Part shown: positions 22,409 to 22,415 of the stretch, piece after piece
How positions within the stretch are numbered: position 1 is the first letter of the stretch
Layout of the letters: each line of letters starts with the position of its first letter
Source of the DNA: DSAR01 sp034437315
GTDB lineage: Bacteria > Chloroflexota > Anaerolineae > B4-G1
Assembly (NCBI GenBank): GCA_034437315.1
Contig: DAOTUC010000314.1
Coordinates: 1 to 22,415, forward strand
Direction: 5' to 3'
Length of the DNA stretch: 22,415 bases
Made by a program: the position numbers and the translations under genes
Notes under the pieces: model-generated
What the model saw: only the letters and a program-made list of their open reading frames with translations
Databases searched by the model: none
Told to the model about the DNA's origin: nothing

Positions 22409-22415
22409 ATGATGG

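Overview
The window looks like a chromosomal segment of an uncultured member of the Chloroflexota, most likely class Anaerolineae. This is an inference from gene content and style: GC-rich genes with GTG starts, cohesin and dockerin modules outside any cellulose-degradation setting, a PGRP-type protein ending in a dockerin, an LPDWL-type acidic membrane protein, and heptamer DNA repeats. No rRNA, tRNA or CRISPR array is visible. About 15 protein genes are supported, most of them for cell-envelope proteins.

Left part (1-6316): a strong promoter and a repeat-bearing leader precede a secreted cohesin protein with two LysM domains, which ends in a strong hairpin terminator. Converging on it is a tightly spaced four-gene minus-strand operon. 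In transcription order it encodes an Ig/cohesin/dockerin protein, a cohesin lipoprotein, a cohesin/dockerin protein and a PGRP/dockerin protein. Together the five genes contain what a small surface assembly would need: wall- or membrane-anchored cohesins, adaptors with cohesin plus dockerin, and a dockerin-only terminal subunit. The PGRP domain appears to have lost two zinc ligands, so it may bind peptidoglycan rather than cut it.

Middle part (6317-10312): a divergent intergenic region with a duplicated 29-bp segment and a probable promoter leads to a membrane-anchored CAP-domain protein and glutamate racemase (murI). A cold-shock protein follows, with its own promoter, a leader of about 100 nt and a hairpin-rich 3' region, and then a small acidic C-terminally anchored membrane protein. 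Directly after that gene lie two non-coding repeat elements. One is a 134-bp inverted-repeat element flanked by 9-bp direct repeats. The other is an 85-bp element with a 93% identical inverted copy near the window start.

Right part (10313-22415): a TGS/ThrRS-like/P-loop kinase fusion is followed by a small helical protein coupled to a nucleotidyltransferase-fold protein, a possible toxin-antitoxin or defence pair. Then comes an operon of a PBP1C-type peptidoglycan synthase, a 2042-residue alpha-2-macroglobulin lipoprotein with an intact thioester motif, and a four-helix membrane protein. PBP1C beside alpha-2-macroglobulin is a known bacterial pairing thought to link wall repair with protease trapping. 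The last gene begins inside a run of seven GTCCRAC heptamers, and the window ends in another inverted-repeat element.

The best candidate for an undescribed system is the cohesin/dockerin set at 333-6316.
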